The notes beneath the pieces were generated by a model. That model did not search any database and was not told the DNA's origin. It saw only the letters and a program-made list of their open reading frames with translations. Both the position numbers and the translations under genes were made by a program. From positions 1 through 36,448 of the forward strand of contig JAEPQP010000013.1 of NCBI GenBank assembly GCA_017640485.1: DNA of 36,448 nt, written 5' to 3'. Below, one piece after another: positions 1 through 8,156 of the stretch. How positions within the stretch are numbered: position 1 is the first letter of the stretch; each line of letters starts with the position of its first letter. Source of the DNA: Phycisphaerales bacterium. Its GTDB lineage: Bacteria > Planctomycetota > Phycisphaerae > Phycisphaerales > UBA1924.

Positions 1-1
1 C

Positions 2-838
2 AAGCCGGAAGCCGCGAGCGTGATGACTTCGATCAAGGGGCACTTGGACGCGGTGCGTGCGTGCGCCCCGCGCGGGATTCATACGCTGGTCGAGAAGCCG
101 CTCGCGATCAATGCTGTTGATGCGATGGAGATGAAGATGCTGTCTGTCAAGCACGATGTGCATGTGCTGACCAACTACGAGACCTCGTGGTACGCGTCGG
201 TGCGGACCGCTGCACAGCTCGCAAATGACTCTGGCGGCGTGACACGGGCCGTGTTCCGTCACGGGCACAAGGGACCACGCGAGATCGGGTGCTCTGAAGA
301 GTTCCTGGAGTGGCTCACCGATCCAGCGAAGAACGGCGGGGGCGCGATCGTCGATTTCGGATGCTACGGCGCGAACCTGATGACCTGGATCATGGACAAC
401 CAGATGCCCGACAGGGTGACCGCGATCACGCGTCAACTCAAGCCGGAGATGTATCCGGAGGTTGATGACGACGCGACGATCGTGCTGGGATACAACGACT
501 CGGTCGCAGTCATCCAAGCGTCCTGGGCGTGGACGCACGATAACAAGGACATGGATCTCTTCACCCCCGGCGCGTCGTACCACGCGAAGAAATGGGATAC
601 GCTCAGCGTCCGCAAGCCCGACGGTGCGATGGAGGATCAAGATGTCCTGCCTCGAACCGATGAGCAGCGCAATGAATGGACCTATCTCCGTAAAGTCATC
701 CGAGGCGAGTGCGCAATCGATCCGCTCTCAAGCATCGACAACAACCTGATCGTGTGCTTGATTCTTGATGCCGCTCGCAAATCTGCAGAGACAGGAGAAG
801 CCGTGCAGTTTGATGGTATCACGAAGGTTGCTGATTAA
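2..838 (+). CDS. Gfo/Idh/MocA-family NAD(P)-dependent oxidoreductase (5' end outside window)
   Basis: This is the C-terminal part of a sugar or inositol dehydrogenase-type oxidoreductase. The reading frame is open from base 2, so the true start and the N-terminal Rossmann GxGxxG lie before the window. Visible hallmarks are the family 'EKPLA' signature about 35 residues in, whose Lys is the conserved catalytic/cofactor lysine, and the 'GGGAIVDFGCYG' stretch, which matches the usual 'GGGxLxDxGxH' substrate-side motif. The rest reads as the mixed alpha/beta C-terminal domain. The GTG and ATG at 20 and 23 are internal codons, because coding continues upstream of them. The gene converges with the one ending at 840, leaving a 1-bp gap and no visible terminator. 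The substrate cannot be inferred. The family assignment is secure. Confidence 0.9.
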   Translation, partial: KPEAASVMTSIKGHLDAVRACAPRGIHTLVEKPLAINAVDAMEMKMLSVKHDVHVLTNYETSWYASVRTAAQLANDSGGVTRAVFRHGHKGPREIGCSEEFLEWLTDPAKNGGGAIVDFGCYGANLMTWIMDNQMPDRVTAITRQLKPEMYPEVDDDATIVLGYNDSVAVIQASWAWTHDNKDMDLFTPGASYHAKKWDTLSVRKPDGAMEDQDVLPRTDEQRNEWTYLRKVIRGECAIDPLSSIDNNLIVCLILDAARKSAETGEAVQFDGITKVAD

Positions 839-839
839 A

Positions 840-1631
840 CTACAGAATTATCGTCGCAAGCTCTTTGCATGATTCTTGTTCTGCTGCTGAGAGTGTCGAC
901 TTTGGATTTAGGAATAGTTGGCGAACTAGATCAAAGCAGATGTCCCAGCTTTGATCAAAGTATGACATTCCAATAAGCCACTGATTCCAATCACGATAAT
1001 TTTCGTTTGAATGATCCCAAATCAAATCATCAGCTTCTTCCTCATCCCGGAACTCGCGTTCTGATCTGATGAGCTTTGGAATAGCGACTGAAAGATCTAC
1101 AGGGCAGTCTAGGTTCGCGGCTTTGAGTAAGCATTTGCAGAGTTCTGCAGTCATCGTTTCATACTTGCTATCTTCATCTTCCTTGCCTTCTCTACACTGT
1201 TGAATCCAAGAGAGCATATCAAAGCATGGCAGTGCAAGCGTGATATCTAAGCGGATCACGCTGTCTACGAGTCGGATCATGGCATCAAACGGCTCGCCTG
1301 ATCCATACTCTGGGTATGTAAGCAAACACGCACAACAGAAAGCTCTCGCGATGTTTGCCTTTCCTGGATTTAATCCACTGATTTCGTGTTCTTTGTGATT
1401 TCTGTGATCCCACCATTTACAGAGCGAGAACGGTTCGCCTGGCTCCCACTGGATGGGGCGAGGAACCCTCTCTTCATCGAGTATTCGTTGAATCGCAGCT
1501 TTGTGTTCAGGAGCATCATAACCATAATCGCTTTGAGCAATTGCTTTCACAATATGATGATCCACATACCTCTTGAGTTGATCAATCAACTCGGTCGGGT
1601 AGTCAGGGTTGGGGACTTCGTACTCTCTCAT
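840..1631 (-). CDS. Hypothetical protein, 263 aa, acidic, soluble
   Basis: I do not recognise this protein. It has no signal peptide and no membrane segment. It is rich in Asp, Glu, Trp and Cys, including clustered cysteines around 'ARAFCCACLL' and 'AELCKCLLKA', and reads as mostly alpha-helical. Its ATG overlaps the stop of the upstream PIG-L gene as ATGA (1628-1631), so translation is probably coupled and it is the last gene of that leftward group. Base use differs from the neighbours: many A/T-ending codons and few of the GCG/CTC/ATC codons that dominate around it. That suggests recent acquisition or weak selection. It may be a lineage-specific accessory protein. The coordinates are well supported by the overlap and the long open frame. 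Confidence 0.75.
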   Translation of the reverse strand: MREYEVPNPDYPTELIDQLKRYVDHHIVKAIAQSDYGYDAPEHKAAIQRILDEERVPRPIQWEPGEPFSLCKWWDHRNHKEHEISGLNPGKANIARAFCCACLLTYPEYGSGEPFDAMIRLVDSVIRLDITLALPCFDMLSWIQQCREGKEDEDSKYETMTAELCKCLLKAANLDCPVDLSVAIPKLIRSEREFRDEEEADDLIWDHSNENYRDWNQWLIGMSYFDQSWDICFDLVRQLFLNPKSTLSAAEQESCKELATIIL

Positions 1632-2371
1632 GTCCCAACCAAAGACAGCAAATCGTGCAACCCAATAGGTTCCTTGGTGTGAAACGCCTCACCCGCTTTC
1701 GTCCCGATCCGTGATCCAAAGTAACTCGCGGCATGACCGACCCACTCCGCGACGCGTGCGTTCTTGGGTGGGAGGACGAACTGCGTGTGGTACGCGCGGA
1801 TGGAGTCGAGTTTTTGATCCAGGACGCCTGTGATGTCAAATACGAAGCTCGGGTCCGCGACCCAGCGGAGATGCGTCGCGTAGTAGTAGAACAGCCACTT
1901 GGGATACATCGGCTCGCCGAGCTCGAAGGTGCGTCCGGTCCACGCATCGGTGGGTTTGGGCATCTCGATCTTGCTGAGCTTCGCGTCAAAGCGTGCATCT
2001 TCGACGCATCGAGTGACTGCGCGATGGTCTGGGTGTGCATCGATATCGAAGGTCGTGAAGATGATCTCCGCTTGCCAAGCACGGATGACGCCTGCGAGTG
2101 CGTGTCTGTTCTCGATGGTGTGCTCGACGAATCGGTTCGGGAGATCGAGCAGCCAGCGATCAACTTTGCCCGTCGCGTCTTTACTCAGGATCTTGAACGC
2201 GTCCGCGGCTTCTTGCTTGCGGATCTCTGGAGATCCCAGTGGAGTCGGTTCGCCGTTGGTGACATCGAGGATCAGGACATCGTGTCCTTGGTTCATCAGT
2301 TTGATGATCGTGCCGCCCATACCGAGTTCTTGATCGTCTGGGTGCGGTCCGACGACGAGGATGCGTGCCAT
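1628..2371 (-). CDS. PIG-L family deacetylase, BshB1-like
   Basis: Predicted zinc-dependent N-deacetylase of the PIG-L/LmbE family acting on N-acetylglucosaminyl compounds. The N-terminal zinc motif 'PHPDD' (residues 9-13) and the second motif 'AHPDH' (112-116, giving the HxxH ligands) are both intact. The C-terminal stretch 'GSRIGTKAGEAF' followed by 'PIGLHDLL' matches the BshB1 subgroup, which deacetylates GlcNAc-malate in bacillithiol synthesis. BshB1 is therefore the best guess, although related enzymes deacetylate other GlcNAc conjugates. Length (247 aa) is normal for the family. The ATG at 2371 has a GGAG ribosome site 7 nt upstream. It lies 64 bp after the lipoprotein gene and overlaps the following orphan gene by 4 bp, so the three probably share a transcript. 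No bshA is visible here. Confidence 0.85.
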   Translation of the reverse strand: MARILVVGPHPDDQELGMGGTIIKLMNQGHDVLILDVTNGEPTPLGSPEIRKQEAADAFKILSKDATGKVDRWLLDLPNRFVEHTIENRHALAGVIRAWQAEIIFTTFDIDAHPDHRAVTRCVEDARFDAKLSKIEMPKPTDAWTGRTFELGEPMYPKWLFYYYATHLRWVADPSFVFDITGVLDQKLDSIRAYHTQFVLPPKNARVAEWVGHAASYFGSRIGTKAGEAFHTKEPIGLHDLLSLVGT

Positions 2372-2435
2372 GCATGGGCTCCGTTGGGTTGAGGAAGTTC
2401 AGGATTCTGGAGGTTGAACGCTGCTGGGTCAGGAA

Positions 2436-2915
2436 TTAATCCATCGCGTTCTCGACTACGACGAAGCCGTGCATGACGCGGACATTGCTCTGGTCTTCCC
2501 ATATTGGCTCAACGACCTCGAGCTGACACAAGACGACCGGCGCAGGGACGCGCTGTGCGAAGAACCCCCCCGCGCGGAAAGTGTCTCCGAACTCGTCGCT
2601 AAACTCTTTGAGATTCAGGTCGATCGTTTGTCCCGAACGGAGTCCATCGATCTGGAGCGAGTAGCGCTGGTTGAGCCAGATCGTCGAGGGGCCGAAGTCG
2701 CGTGTTGTGATGTTGGTCAGTTTCAGGCGCGTGGATTGGCGGAAGACCTGCACATCGTACACCTCGCCCTTCGCGATCGAGTCGGGATAGGCCGGCTTTG
2801 AATCGGTCCGGGTCGTCTCGCTGAAGAGTTGGCACCCGGTAAGGGGCAACGGCAGACACAGGATCAGCACGATCAGAACGGAGAATGACGCCGGGATTCG
2901 TTGGTAGGCTTTCAC
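2436..2915 (-). CDS. Small predicted lipoprotein, 159 aa
   Basis: Starting at the GTG at 2915 gives a classic lipoprotein signal: Lys2 and Arg6, a hydrophobic core, then the lipobox 'LTGC' with Cys28 as the lipidation site. The mature part is beta-rich. It contains 'LKLTNITTRDFGPSTIWLNQRYSLQIDGLRSG', summarised here as a strand-rich segment at about residues 55-85. It may be a small immunoglobulin-like or carbohydrate-binding fold, but I recognise no family. The open frame continues upstream to 3428, but that extension would lie antisense to the Dus gene and would bury the signal peptide, so I rejected it. AGGAG sits only 1 nt before the GTG, closer than usual, so the exact start is uncertain. 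It is probably co-transcribed with the deacetylase gene downstream. Confidence 0.7.
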   Translation of the reverse strand: MKAYQRIPASFSVLIVLILCLPLPLTGCQLFSETTRTDSKPAYPDSIAKGEVYDVQVFRQSTRLKLTNITTRDFGPSTIWLNQRYSLQIDGLRSGQTIDLNLKEFSDEFGDTFRAGGFFAQRVPAPVVLCQLEVVEPIWEDQSNVRVMHGFVVVENAMD

Positions 2916-2933
2916 ACTCCTATCGTTTGCGTG

Positions 2934-4169
2934 ATGGGCTGCCAAAGCAACAGTTCGAGCAAGAATGCCACCGAACCGACCTACGCGATCGCCGATGGTG
3001 CGCAGGATCTGGATCCCAAGACCATCGCGGCGGATCTGATCGCCCGATTCGGTCCCACGGCGATGGATCCGCGTGTTTCTGAGCTGATCCCCGGATTCGA
3101 CGCACCGTTCTATCAAGCGGGTCTCGCGGGGTATTCCGACGCCGCGATGCGGATCATCGCTCGTCGGCACGGCTGTCCGATCTGCGTGACCGAAGCGTTG
3201 CTGGATAGGACACTCCTCGCTGGAGGCAAGGGATTCGCGAAAGCGGATCTGGGAGACATCCACGACAATGTCCCAGGCGGGGAGGAGGACCACCCGCTGA
3301 TCGGACAGATCATGGGGAGTGAACCATCCGAGATGGCCGCGGCCGCGATCAAAATGATCGAGCAGGGAAAGCGCTCCAACAAAGAATACCGAGGCATGGT
3401 CGGACGCGATCTCGACGATCATGACCAACTCCAGACGGATGGCAAGGACTCGTTCTCAGGAATCGACATCAACCTCGCGTGTCCAGTGAAGAAAATCGCG
3501 AAGAAATCCAGAGGCGGGCACTGGCTCCGCGAACCGGAGGGCGCAATCAAAATCCTCAAAGCCGTGCGCGAGGTGCTCCCGGATCACATCCCGCTGAGCG
3601 TAAAGATGCGCCGATCGTTCGATGACACGGACGAGATGAAGGCGAACTTTTTGTATCTGTTCGACGCCGCGTACGACCTGGGGTGCTCGTGGGTCACTGT
3701 GCACGGGCGGACAGTCGAGCAGAAGTATGTCGGCCCATCGCGCTGGGACCCACTCCGCGCACTCGTTGACCGCAATCCCGATCGCTTGATCTTCGGGTCG
3801 GGAGACATCTGGGATGTGAACCAGATCTTCCGCATGATCGGGTACACCGGATTGACCGGCGTGTCGGTGGCGCGTGGGTGCATCGGGAATCCCTGGATTT
3901 TCAAGCAGGCGCGCTCGATCCTCGCCGGGGAGGATCCGCAGGAGCCGACGATCAGCGAGCAGCGCGCCGTGCTCGAGGAGCATTTTGATCTCTTGCTCGC
4001 CGTGAACGCGAGCACCCGCGATCCGGAGTACCTCACCGCTCGCAACATGCGGAAGTTCGGCATCCGCTTCGCGGCCCATCATCCCGAAGCCGCGGAGGTG
4101 AAGAAGGAGTTCATCCACGCAAAGAACCTGGATGATTGGCGGACTGCGTTGGAGCGGTGGTATGTCTGA
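2934..4169 (+). CDS. tRNA-dihydrouridine synthase family protein
   Basis: FMN-dependent enzyme predicted to reduce specific uridines of tRNA to dihydrouridine. The TIM-barrel family signatures appear in order: 'FYQAGLAGYSDAAM' for the flavin-binding N-terminal loop, 'IDINLACPVKK' with the catalytic Cys at about residue 183, 'LSVKMR', 'VHGRTVEQKYVGPSRW', 'GSGDIWD' and 'ARGCIGNPWIF' for phosphate binding. Two features are unusual. There are about 60 residues before the barrel, and a polar insertion of roughly 30 residues lies between 'IGQIMGSEP' and the catalytic strand. The ATG at 2934 is my choice; TTG 2901 or a start further in are possible, because no good ribosome site is visible. Its last codons overlap the next gene by 8 bp. 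Which tRNA position it modifies cannot be told. Confidence 0.88.
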   Translation: MGCQSNSSSKNATEPTYAIADGAQDLDPKTIAADLIARFGPTAMDPRVSELIPGFDAPFYQAGLAGYSDAAMRIIARRHGCPICVTEALLDRTLLAGGKGFAKADLGDIHDNVPGGEEDHPLIGQIMGSEPSEMAAAAIKMIEQGKRSNKEYRGMVGRDLDDHDQLQTDGKDSFSGIDINLACPVKKIAKKSRGGHWLREPEGAIKILKAVREVLPDHIPLSVKMRRSFDDTDEMKANFLYLFDAAYDLGCSWVTVHGRTVEQKYVGPSRWDPLRALVDRNPDRLIFGSGDIWDVNQIFRMIGYTGLTGVSVARGCIGNPWIFKQARSILAGEDPQEPTISEQRAVLEEHFDLLLAVNASTRDPEYLTARNMRKFGIRFAAHHPEAAEVKKEFIHAKNLDDWRTALERWYV

Positions 4170-4710
4170 TCTTGCTTTGAAATCTTTCATAGACGATTTC
4201 GTTGGAGGGTATTCCAGGGAAGTCTGCTGCCCAAAGTGTGCTGGTCTTTCAAGGATCCATTTCGTTGGAAAGATCGCATTGAGAGGTAAGTGCGAGGATA
4301 TCAATGCGGCATTTGCTGAGTCGCCGTTCGAAGTCAGAATCGATGAGTGGGAAGATGGTGAAGGGTGTACTGTTACCAGTTTTCCGAGTGAAGGCGATGA
4401 GCACCCGGATTATTACGGATATCCAAGAAAGAGCTCTTTCATTGCTCTATGCACCAAGTGCCATGAGCGAAGTCTCATAAGAGGTCAGTTGAGAAACGAG
4501 GATCTGTATTGGAGTGTGCAGACACGGCATGGAGTGTTGTGGGCACGAAATCGGAGAGAACTCGTGAGAATCCGTGACTTCATCGCTGGTGTTGATCGTC
4601 CTCGCGGTCCATTGACGAATCGTTTACCGGCAGCCATGCTCAAGGGATCGAATAGAGATGAGATGATCAAACTGATTGATCGTGTACTACACAATGGACC
4701 CGGGCATTGA
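4162..4710 (+). CDS. Zinc-ribbon hypothetical protein, 182 aa
   Basis: Hypothetical protein with two CxxC knuckles, 'CPKC' at residues 23-26 and 'CTKC' at 97-100, separated by an acidic domain. Together they probably bind one structural zinc. The C-terminal part ('VLWARNRRELVRIRDFI' and then 'RLPAAMLKGSNRDEMIKLI') resembles a widespread family of small bacterial zinc-ribbon proteins of unknown function whose tail runs 'RLPxWMxxAxNRDEVL'; this is from memory. ATG 4162 is chosen because GGAG lies 7 nt upstream and the start overlaps the Dus stop by 8 bp, implying coupling. Codon use is more A/T-rich than in flanking genes, as in the orphan at 840-1631. It may have joined this operon recently. 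No function is claimed. Confidence 0.78.
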   Translation: MSDLALKSFIDDFVGGYSREVCCPKCAGLSRIHFVGKIALRGKCEDINAAFAESPFEVRIDEWEDGEGCTVTSFPSEGDEHPDYYGYPRKSSFIALCTKCHERSLIRGQLRNEDLYWSVQTRHGVLWARNRRELVRIRDFIAGVDRPRGPLTNRLPAAMLKGSNRDEMIKLIDRVLHNGPGH

Positions 4711-4725
4711 CTGGAAGGGATTGAT

Positions 4726-5286
4726 TTGAATCATCAATACAACAATGCACTTCCAGATGATTCGATCCAAGTCTGGGTCCAAGTCTTCCAACGCCAAAAA
4801 GCCTTCGGCGAGCACGCGTTCAATCAACTCGCTGACGACCAGTTCTTCACGATCCTTGCGCCGGGGCTCAACTCGTGTGCGATCATCGCGAATCACATCG
4901 GGGGGAACCTGCTGAGCCGGTTCACCGACTTCCTCACCAGCGACGGCGAGAAACCAACGCGTGATCGGGAGAGCGAGTTTGCGCCGCCGAGCGAGCATAC
5001 GAAACAGGCGCGTGATGAGGTGATGCTTCGATGGGAGCGGGGTTGGGAGACACTCTTTGACACGCTGGGATCACTCAGAGCTGAGGATCTGAACAGCATC
5101 GTCCAGATCCGCAAGGTCGATCATCCGGTCCACGCGGCGATTGCTCGCGCGATCGATCACTACAGCTTCCATATTGGACAGATCAACATCATCGCGCGTC
5201 AACTGGTCGGGACGGCGGACTGGGAATGGTTCACGCTCGCTCCGGGCGCGACCGAAGCGTTCAACCGCTCGTTGATGGGCGAATGA
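4726..5286 (+). CDS. DUF1572 / DinB-superfamily protein
   Basis: Predicted four-helix-bundle protein of the DinB/YfiT superfamily, DUF1572 branch. Typical segments are 'NSCAIIANHIGGNLLSRF' followed by 'TDFLTSDGEKP' and the C-terminal 'DHYSFHIGQINIIA'. These carry the three histidines that commonly form the metal site in this fold (near residues 59, 145 and 149). The biochemical role of DUF1572 is not established; relatives include thiol-dependent S-transferases that use bacillithiol or mycothiol. A TTG start at 4726 is supported by GGAAGGGA at 4713-4720, 5 nt upstream, and there is no better start before the conserved region. It follows the zinc-ribbon gene by 15 bp and is probably in the same transcript. 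Confidence 0.85.
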   Translation: MNHQYNNALPDDSIQVWVQVFQRQKAFGEHAFNQLADDQFFTILAPGLNSCAIIANHIGGNLLSRFTDFLTSDGEKPTRDRESEFAPPSEHTKQARDEVMLRWERGWETLFDTLGSLRAEDLNSIVQIRKVDHPVHAAIARAIDHYSFHIGQINIIARQLVGTADWEWFTLAPGATEAFNRSLMGE

Positions 5287-5344
5287 ACACCACCCCCTTG
5301 GCGCGGGTTGAAATTTGTATATACTGGTCGCGGAAGGAAACCCC

Positions 5345-5503
5345 ATGTCGCTACTCAGCATCATCTTGATTTCAGTTCTTGTGCTCGCTGTCGTCTTTAC
5401 GATCGTGTGTGTCGTCGCGATGTTTACCGAGATGGGCACCAAGAAGAAGACCGGCAAGATGAAGGGGAATCCCCGCAACCAAGCGAAAAAACGCAAGGCC
5501 TAA
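5345..5503 (+). CDS. Small single-pass membrane protein, 52 aa
   Basis: Short protein with one hydrophobic helix (about residues 2-27, 'LLSIILISVLVLAVVF') followed by a strongly basic tail ('KKKTGKMKGN...AKKRKA'). By the positive-inside rule the tail should be cytoplasmic. The ATG at 5345 has an AAGGA ribosome site 6 nt upstream ('GGAAGGAAACCCC'), which is good support for a gene this short. It lies 58 bp after the DUF1572 gene and converges with the phosphodiesterase gene ending at 5529. No family is recognised. Such small basic membrane peptides often accompany or modulate larger membrane proteins, but nothing here identifies a partner. Confidence 0.72.
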   Translation: MSLLSIILISVLVLAVVFTIVCVVAMFTEMGTKKKTGKMKGNPRNQAKKRKA

Positions 5504-5528
5504 CACACACTGGGTCATGCATACTGGG

Positions 5529-7961
5529 TCACGCGGATTTGTCGGATTTCGTTTCAGCAGGTTTGGTTTCTTTGGTGCTCTTCGAATCTTCTGCATCGGC
5601 GCTGTAACGGATCCGGCCGTGGTAGATACTCGCGACGGTCTTGGAGATCGAATCGCAGATGGTCTTGAGTTCCCGGAAGGTCAGGTTGCATTCATCGAAC
5701 TGCCCGTCCATCAGCCGCTTGTTTGCGAGCGAGCGGACGAGCGCGTCGATGCGAGCGGGGGTAGGTTCCGTCAGCGTGCGCGTCGCGCTCTCGATCGCGT
5801 CTGCGAGCATCACGATCGCGACCTCTTTCGTCTGAGGCTTCGGACCCGGATAGCGGTAGTCCACCTCGTCGGGGAGTTGCTCTTCCGCGTTGTCCTTCAT
5901 GATCTGTTCGACCGAGCGGTCTTCGTCTGCATGGGACGCTTGCTCCTTCGCACGGCGGTAGAAGTACTCAACGAGTGTGGTGCCGTGGTGTGCATCGATG
6001 AAGTGATGGAGTGATTTCGGGAGCCCGTTCTCGCGCGCCATCTCGACGCCGTCTTTGACATGCCCGACGATGACGAGCAGCGACATCGCTGGATTGAGCT
6101 TATCGTGCTTGTTCGCGCCGCCCGACTGGTTCTCGATGAAGTAATCGGGTTTGTTCATCTTCCCGATGTCGTGGTACAGACACCCGACATAGGTCAGCAG
6201 CGCATCGGCACCAATCGATTCCGCGGCACTCTCCGCGATCGACGCGACATTCAGCGAGTGGTTGTAAGTCCCCGGTGCCCGCTGCTGGAGCTCGCGCAGG
6301 AGTGGTTGTTTCGGATCACGCAGCTCGATGAGTGTCATCCCGGTTGAGATGTCAAACACATTCTCGATGAAGGGGAGGATAAACAACGCGATCCCCCCCG
6401 CGAGCATCCCGGAGATCCCTGCTTGCGCCGAAACGCCAATCAACGGCCGCGCGATGCTCGCGCCGCCAACCCCGATGGTGGGGAGGATAATCAGTTGATC
6501 GAGCACCGCGAGCGCCGCGAGGACCGCCGCGACGACGAGCGACATGCGGATAATGGTTCTGCGATCGCGGATTTCTTTGAGCTGCGCGATTGCGATCGCG
6601 GATCCGACGAGCATGAGGATGAACATCCCGATGTGCATTTTGAGCGCGAACCCGATGATGATCGCCGTGACGCCGCAGATCGCGAGCGCTGTGCGCTGGT
6701 CATACGCGATGCAGACGAGGATCGCGACGAGGAGCACCGGGGTGATCGATGCGAGCCACATGAGTCTCGGATCGAACACGCTCAGGACACACGCCGCGAT
6801 GACGCACGCCGCGATCATCGCGGTCAGCCAACCGGTTCGTGCGGGTCTGCGTGCGATCTTCTTCGAGTAGATCGTGATGTACCCCGCGAGGACAATCCCG
6901 AGCATCGCGACCATGCCATAGATCGAGAGGAACTTGAGCAAGCGTCTCGGGACGCTCCCCTGCTTGGTGAACTGCTCGATCTCGGTCTTTGCGAGTTCGT
7001 AAGACGCTTGTTCAAGCACATCGCCGCGAGCATAGATGCGCTGCCCGACAGTGATGGATCTCCGCACAGGGAGCACACGCTCCGCGGCGGTCTCCTGCGT
7101 CGCGGCGGTCACGGATTCGTCGTACGCGAAAGTCGGACGCGCCTGGTAGCTGAGTCGGCTCAGCACAACCGAGTCGACGGGCGATGCGAACCCCGCGATG
7201 CGGATCATGCGCTGGATCTCATTGGTGAACTGATCCGTGTTGTCAATATTGATCACATCGTCCCGGCTGATCCGCGCCGGCGCTTGGATCCCTTCCTCTG
7301 CGGGACCGTAACGGAGCTCGATCTGCGTGTTGAGGCCTTCTTGTGTGGCGCGCTGCCAGGTCTGACGATCAAGGAGCGGTCGTCTGCGGAGGATCTCGTC
7401 GAGTGTGTTGACCTGATCCGTCCAGAGCTTGAGGCTCGCTTCCTGCGCGGCGGTCTGACGGAGTGTTTGGAACGCTTCCTCGTTGAGACCAAAGCGGATG
7501 CGGATATCTCGATCGACCTCATCGAGGCTCGCGACGCCGCCCAGCGTTCTGGGGAGGTTGGCGAGCGACGCTCTGATTTCTTCGAGAACCGGGAGATCCG
7601 CGTTGTGGATGCGGGGGACATTGAGTCGCGCCGCTTGCCGATTCATCTGCGTCTGCTGGACATCTTCAGTATTGAACTCAACCCGCGATGTGCGGGTTTC
7701 GTGCATGACTTGTCCGACTGAAACCAGCAGCTGTCCTCTGGTCCAGTTGGTCACGGATCCCACGATGAGCACAAAACCAATGAGCGCGATCGTGCCCCAG
7801 AAGAGGTTTGGGGATGCGATCAGATCCGCGAGTTGTTGGCGCACTGATGTATTGGAGACCTGAACAGTGGATCGGCGCGAGGACTGCGAAGAGCGGGAGC
7901 CATTCTTCGGCCCGGTCTTGCTGCCCGTCTTGCTCGTTGATTTGGAGGAGTCTTTAGCCAT
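5529..7961 (-). CDS. 7TM-HD (PgpH-like) HDIG-domain phosphohydrolase
   Basis: Predicted inner-membrane cyclic-dinucleotide phosphodiesterase of the 7TMR-HD family; Listeria PgpH, which degrades c-di-AMP, is the best-known member. Order: Ser/Thr/Lys-rich cytoplasmic tail (1-50), one membrane helix (about 52-70), a large extracytoplasmic 7TMR-HDED domain (about 90-335), a cluster of membrane helices (about 345-540), then the HD domain. Metal-site residues are present: His568, the pair His597-Asp598 inside 'YHDIGK', His634, the His658-His659 pair in 'DAHHG', and Asp721. At 810 aa it is about 100 longer than PgpH, mostly from Lys/Ser-rich tails at both ends. It lies 195 bp downstream of the kinase gene on the same strand, so it may be co-transcribed with or controlled by that two-component pair. 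The family is clear; the substrate is inferred. Confidence 0.9.
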   Translation of the reverse strand: MAKDSSKSTSKTGSKTGPKNGSRSSQSSRRSTVQVSNTSVRQQLADLIASPNLFWGTIALIGFVLIVGSVTNWTRGQLLVSVGQVMHETRTSRVEFNTEDVQQTQMNRQAARLNVPRIHNADLPVLEEIRASLANLPRTLGGVASLDEVDRDIRIRFGLNEEAFQTLRQTAAQEASLKLWTDQVNTLDEILRRRPLLDRQTWQRATQEGLNTQIELRYGPAEEGIQAPARISRDDVINIDNTDQFTNEIQRMIRIAGFASPVDSVVLSRLSYQARPTFAYDESVTAATQETAAERVLPVRRSITVGQRIYARGDVLEQASYELAKTEIEQFTKQGSVPRRLLKFLSIYGMVAMLGIVLAGYITIYSKKIARRPARTGWLTAMIAACVIAACVLSVFDPRLMWLASITPVLLVAILVCIAYDQRTALAICGVTAIIIGFALKMHIGMFILMLVGSAIAIAQLKEIRDRRTIIRMSLVVAAVLAALAVLDQLIILPTIGVGGASIARPLIGVSAQAGISGMLAGGIALFILPFIENVFDISTGMTLIELRDPKQPLLRELQQRAPGTYNHSLNVASIAESAAESIGADALLTYVGCLYHDIGKMNKPDYFIENQSGGANKHDKLNPAMSLLVIVGHVKDGVEMARENGLPKSLHHFIDAHHGTTLVEYFYRRAKEQASHADEDRSVEQIMKDNAEEQLPDEVDYRYPGPKPQTKEVAIVMLADAIESATRTLTEPTPARIDALVRSLANKRLMDGQFDECNLTFRELKTICDSISKTVASIYHGRIRYSADAEDSKSTKETKPAETKSDKSA

Positions 7962-8156
7962 GCATCTCGCAGCGTTGTGGATCGCTGATTGTGTTCTGGG
8001 AGAGTCGATCCGCTCTGTCGATCACTCTGTTGATAACCCTGTCTCTATCGGATGGATCTCGAGTGGACTGTGGTCCGAGAATCCGGATTCGATCCATAAT
8101 CATAAGCCGACCCGTTCGACTGAGAGAGTAAGCAGTTCCGGTGGGTCCAGAATCGG

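Noticed and set aside
2916-3428. N-terminal extension of the small lipoprotein frame up to 3428
   Set aside because: It lies antisense to the well-supported Dus gene and would bury the lipoprotein signal in the middle of the protein.
6423-7721. Long plus-strand frame (432 codons) opposite the phosphodiesterase
   Set aside because: Its product is Arg/Asp-rich without fold-like pattern, as expected for a shadow frame of GC-rich coding DNA, and the opposite strand has clear domains.
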